Shown here piece by piece: positions 61,922-64,000 of a DNA stretch of 64,000 nt. The notes under the pieces are model-generated. The model was not told the DNA's origin. It made no database searches and saw only the letters and a list, made by a program, of their open reading frames with translations. The number at the start of each line of letters is the position of its first letter. The stretch's first letter is position 1. The translations under genes and the position numbers were made by a program. Source of the DNA: Paraniabella hibiscisoli (GTDB lineage: Bacteria > Bacteroidota > Bacteroidia > Chitinophagales > Chitinophagaceae). The stretch lies in the NCBI RefSeq assembly GCF_022512515.1, contig NZ_JAKWBK010000003.1:62001-126000 (forward strand). Reading direction: 5' to 3'.

Positions 61922-63095
61922 ATGGTTGAAAAAATACAATTGCTGGCGAAACAGTACACTCCTGAATTTATACAGGTAAGACGCCACTTGCATGCGAACC
62001 CCGAACTAAGTTACCAGGAGTTTAAAACTGCTGAATTTGTAAAGAGCCAATTAACGGCTTTAGGCATCCCTTTCGAAACAAAAGCACAGACCGGAGTTAT
62101 AGGACTGATTAAGGGTAAGAACCCGGATAAAAACTGATTGCCCTGAGAGCAGATATGGACGCACTGCCTATATTAGAAGCAAATGATGTACCCTACAAAT
62201 CGCTAAATGAAGGTGTAATGCATGCATGTGGTCATGATGTGCACACTACCTGTTTGTTGGGAGCAGCAAAGATATTAAGTGAAATGAAAGACGAGTGGGA
62301 AGGAACGGTAAAACTTATTTTTCAACCCGGAGAAGAAAAAACCCAGGCGGCGCCAGTCTGCTGATAAAGGAAGGTGTTTTAGAAAACCCTAAACCTGATG
62401 CCATATTAGGGCTACACGTACACCCCGGGTTAGCTACCGGTAAGGTAAGCTTTAGAGCCGGAAAGGTAATGGCTAGTGCAGATGAATTATATTTCACTAT
62501 CAAAGGGAAGGGGTGGCCATGCGGCGGCTCCGCAGTCAACTATCGATCCGATCCTTATCGCATCACATTTGGTGATCGCTTTGCAACAGGTAATCAGCCG
62601 CAGAAAAACCCTTTGAATCCATCTGTATTATCTATTACAGCTTTCAATGCGGGTACCACCACTAATGTAATTCCAGGTGAAGTAAAACTGATGGGCACTT
62701 TCAGGGCAATGGACGAGGATTGGCGTTTTGAAGCACATGAATTAATCAGAACGATTTCGCACAACCTCGTTACAGCAATGGGTGCTGAGCTGGACCTGAA
62801 TATCGATGTAGGTTACCCTAATGTATTCAATAACGAACCTCTGACGGTAGAAGCTAAACAAAAGGCAATCCGGTTTTTAGGTAATGACCAGGTGGAGGAA
62901 ACAGAAATAAGAATGGGCGCAGAAGACTTTGGTTATTATACCCAGAAAATACCCGGTTGCTTTTATCGTTTGGGTGTTATGAGCGATCCTGGAAATATCA
63001 GGAATGTGCATACGCCTACTTTCGACATCAACGAAAATGCCATCGAAACCGGCATGGGAATGATGGCCTGGCTGGCAGTATCGGTTGAAATATAG
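61922..63095 (+). CDS. M20-family amidohydrolase (AbgB/HipO-like), four frame breaks
   Basis: The N-terminus has [20 protein letters not shown]. Metal ligands are visible in [43 protein letters not shown] and [15 protein letters not shown]. Breaks: A5 at about 62131 (A6 expected), A6 near 62337 (A7 expected), and a compensating pair in the dimerisation domain, one extra G near 62510 ([20 protein letters not shown] in the repaired frame) and one missing A near 62608. Repaired length about 391 aa. The enzyme cleaves N-acyl amino acids or related amides. Typically cytoplasmic; no signal peptide. Confidence 0.9.
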
Positions 63096-63140
63096 CAGCA
63101 AACCTTTTGAAGGTTTCAAGCATCTATAAAATAAAAAAGG

Positions 63141-63365
63141 ATGATGAAATTTTTTCTGGTAGCAGCTACTTCCCTTTTAAGCATTGCGATAAATGCACAA
63201 ACCGGTAATTCAAAATCAGCCAAAGATTATATTAAACAGCGGGAGCAAACAGACAAAAATATGAACACAGTGAAGCGAGCACAATTTAAAAAATCTGACT
63301 CTATTCGCTTAATTACACAGAAAGAAGTAGCAGTTCAACCCGCCAAAAACAAAAAGAAACTATGA
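63141..63365 (+). CDS. Small secreted protein of unknown function
   Basis: MMKFFLVAATSLLSIAINAQ is a signal peptide, preceded by AAAAAAGG. The short mature part (about 54 aa) is lysine- and glutamine-rich: KSAKDYIKQREQTDKNMNTV. It has no recognisable domain. Its TGA stop overlaps the ATG of the next small lipoprotein gene (ATGA), so the pair is translationally coupled. Confidence 0.6.
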   Translation: MMKFFLVAATSLLSIAINAQTGNSKSAKDYIKQREQTDKNMNTVKRAQFKKSDSIRLITQKEVAVQPAKNKKKL

Positions 63366-63532
63366 ATCGCTTTACTAGTATACTACCGGGCCTTTTGCTT
63401 TCATTATTTCTGACAGCGTGTTGTTCTTCAAAAAAGCCAACCCATCGGCCGGCCAAGGAAGCTTTGCCTGAAAGAAATATAAAAGACCCCAAAATAGACA
63501 GCACGCAAAAAAGGTCGAAAAAACAACAGTAG
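63362..63532 (+). CDS. Small lipoprotein, 56 aa
   Basis: MNRFTSILPGLLLSLFLTAC is a lipoprotein signal peptide with an LTAC lipobox. The remaining 37 residues are strongly basic (KKPTHRPAKEALPERNIKDP, then STQKRSKKQQ), so the mature lipoprotein would be a short cationic tail on the membrane. The ATG overlaps the preceding stop by 4 bp. Too short for most gene callers; function unknown. Confidence 0.55.
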   Translation: MNRFTSILPGLLLSLFLTACCSSKKPTHRPAKEALPERNIKDPKIDSTQKRSKKQQ

Positions 63533-63554
63533 AAATCAAATAAGAATAATCCTC

Positions 63555-64000
63555 CTACTTTTGGGGTGTTGCTATCATTCCGGAAATATTACTCACATCT
63601 CCTATTGCTCTTCCGATCATATTTTGCGTAGTGCCACTATAAACAGATCGTCCAAGCGTTGAAGATGCGATAGATCCCGGCAAGTAGGTAGACACACCTG
63701 TTATTAACCTGATTGCTCTTAGAAAGCAAATCTCATTAGGGTCCCCAAAATTGAATCTGACGTCATCAAACGCCTGATAATTGGTAGACATACCTGTAAA
63801 ATAACCACCGGCACCCTGCGCATTTTTTGTTTCAAAGCTGGAAAGAAACACGCTGTACGTTCCTAGTCTCAGCTCAAAGAAACCTATTGGCTTACCATAA
63901 GTTAATGCACCATTATCAGAAAAAGCAGCGCCTATTAAAACAACATTATAATAAGGCTTTAAACTATTAATAACAAGCTCTGAAGCTGACGCAGTGCTTT
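63555..64000 (-). CDS. Hypothetical protein, 5' part beyond the window
   Basis: The minus frame is open from the window end: ASELVINSLKPYYNVVLIGA, AFSDNGALTYGKPIGFFELR, then FLSSFETKNAQGAGGYFTGM to the stop at 63555 after GMIATPQK. The only internal ATG-type start (63851) cuts coherent sequence, so the gene extends past 64000. Glycine/aromatic-rich beta-like composition, no motif I can name. Convergent with the small lipoprotein pair. Confidence 0.5.
   Translation of the reverse strand, partial: STASASELVINSLKPYYNVVLIGAAFSDNGALTYGKPIGFFELRLGTYSVFLSSFETKNAQGAGGYFTGMSTNYQAFDDVRFNFGDPNEICFLRAIRLITGVSTYLPGSIASSTLGRSVYSGTTQNMIGRAIGDVSNISGMIATPQK

Overview
The window looks like a chromosomal segment of a Bacteroidota bacterium, most likely Chitinophagaceae. 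The evidence is moderate AT-richness, Bacteroidetes-type promoters (TTTG-N19-TAnnTTTG) in front of two tRNA units, DnaA/ClpB/RibD/PrmC of Bacteroidetes character, many small lipoproteins, and a TolB-propeller amidohydrolase. Family assignment is inference; no 16S gene is present. A dominant technical feature is that about 55 single-base frame breaks fall in some 30 otherwise well-conserved genes (clpB, ribD, prmC, megasynthases and others). Nearly all are explained by a homopolymer one base too short, so I give these genes as single frameshifted CDSs and treat the breaks as probable sequencing errors.

Layout. 1-1.9 kb: two tandem IS3-family elements. 1.9-3.15 kb: a broken-gene junction and a phage holin gene. 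3.3-9 kb: DNA repair glycosylase, a 363-bp MITE with perfect 22-bp inverted ends and 8-bp target duplication, a secreted protein, a VOC protein, an SMR transporter remnant, a GNAT acetyltransferase, a LacI regulator and an APH-like sugar kinase. 9-18.4 kb: tRNA-Pro, two small lipoprotein genes (one decayed), tRNA-Ser, dnaA, a DsbA-like protein, clpB, ribD-yigZ and prmC.

18.4-38.2 kb is an exopolysaccharide locus. It holds a lipoprotein glycoside hydrolase, a beta-helix lipoprotein, GT8, flippase, a GMC oxidoreductase pair, a hexapeptide acyltransferase and two GT2s. These are followed by a long minus-strand operon: response regulator, sugar transferase with a pseudo-receiver, half-size TolC, Wzc-like protein, O-antigen polymerase, GT2, GT4 and GT14. 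Together they make a lipid-linked glycan, extend, flip, polymerise and export it, and trim or modify it.

38.3-49.0 kb is the most distinctive system: two butt-joined megasynthase genes with domain order A-PCP-KS-AT-ACP-aminotransferase and C-A-PCP-TE. The first A domain has a glycine-like specificity code and no ketoreductase is present. The logic predicts a 3,4-diaminobutanoyl unit joined to one further amino acid and released by the thioesterase.

49.8-64 kb: alpha-glucan phosphorylase, Gfo/Idh/MocA oxidoreductase, L,D-transpeptidase, MORN-repeat protein, a beta-propeller amidohydrolase, SemiSWEET, tRNA-Leu and tRNA-Gly, a GT2, a YgjV-like membrane protein, SPOR protein, MscS channel, M20 peptidase, two tiny secreted proteins and a gene running off the window end.
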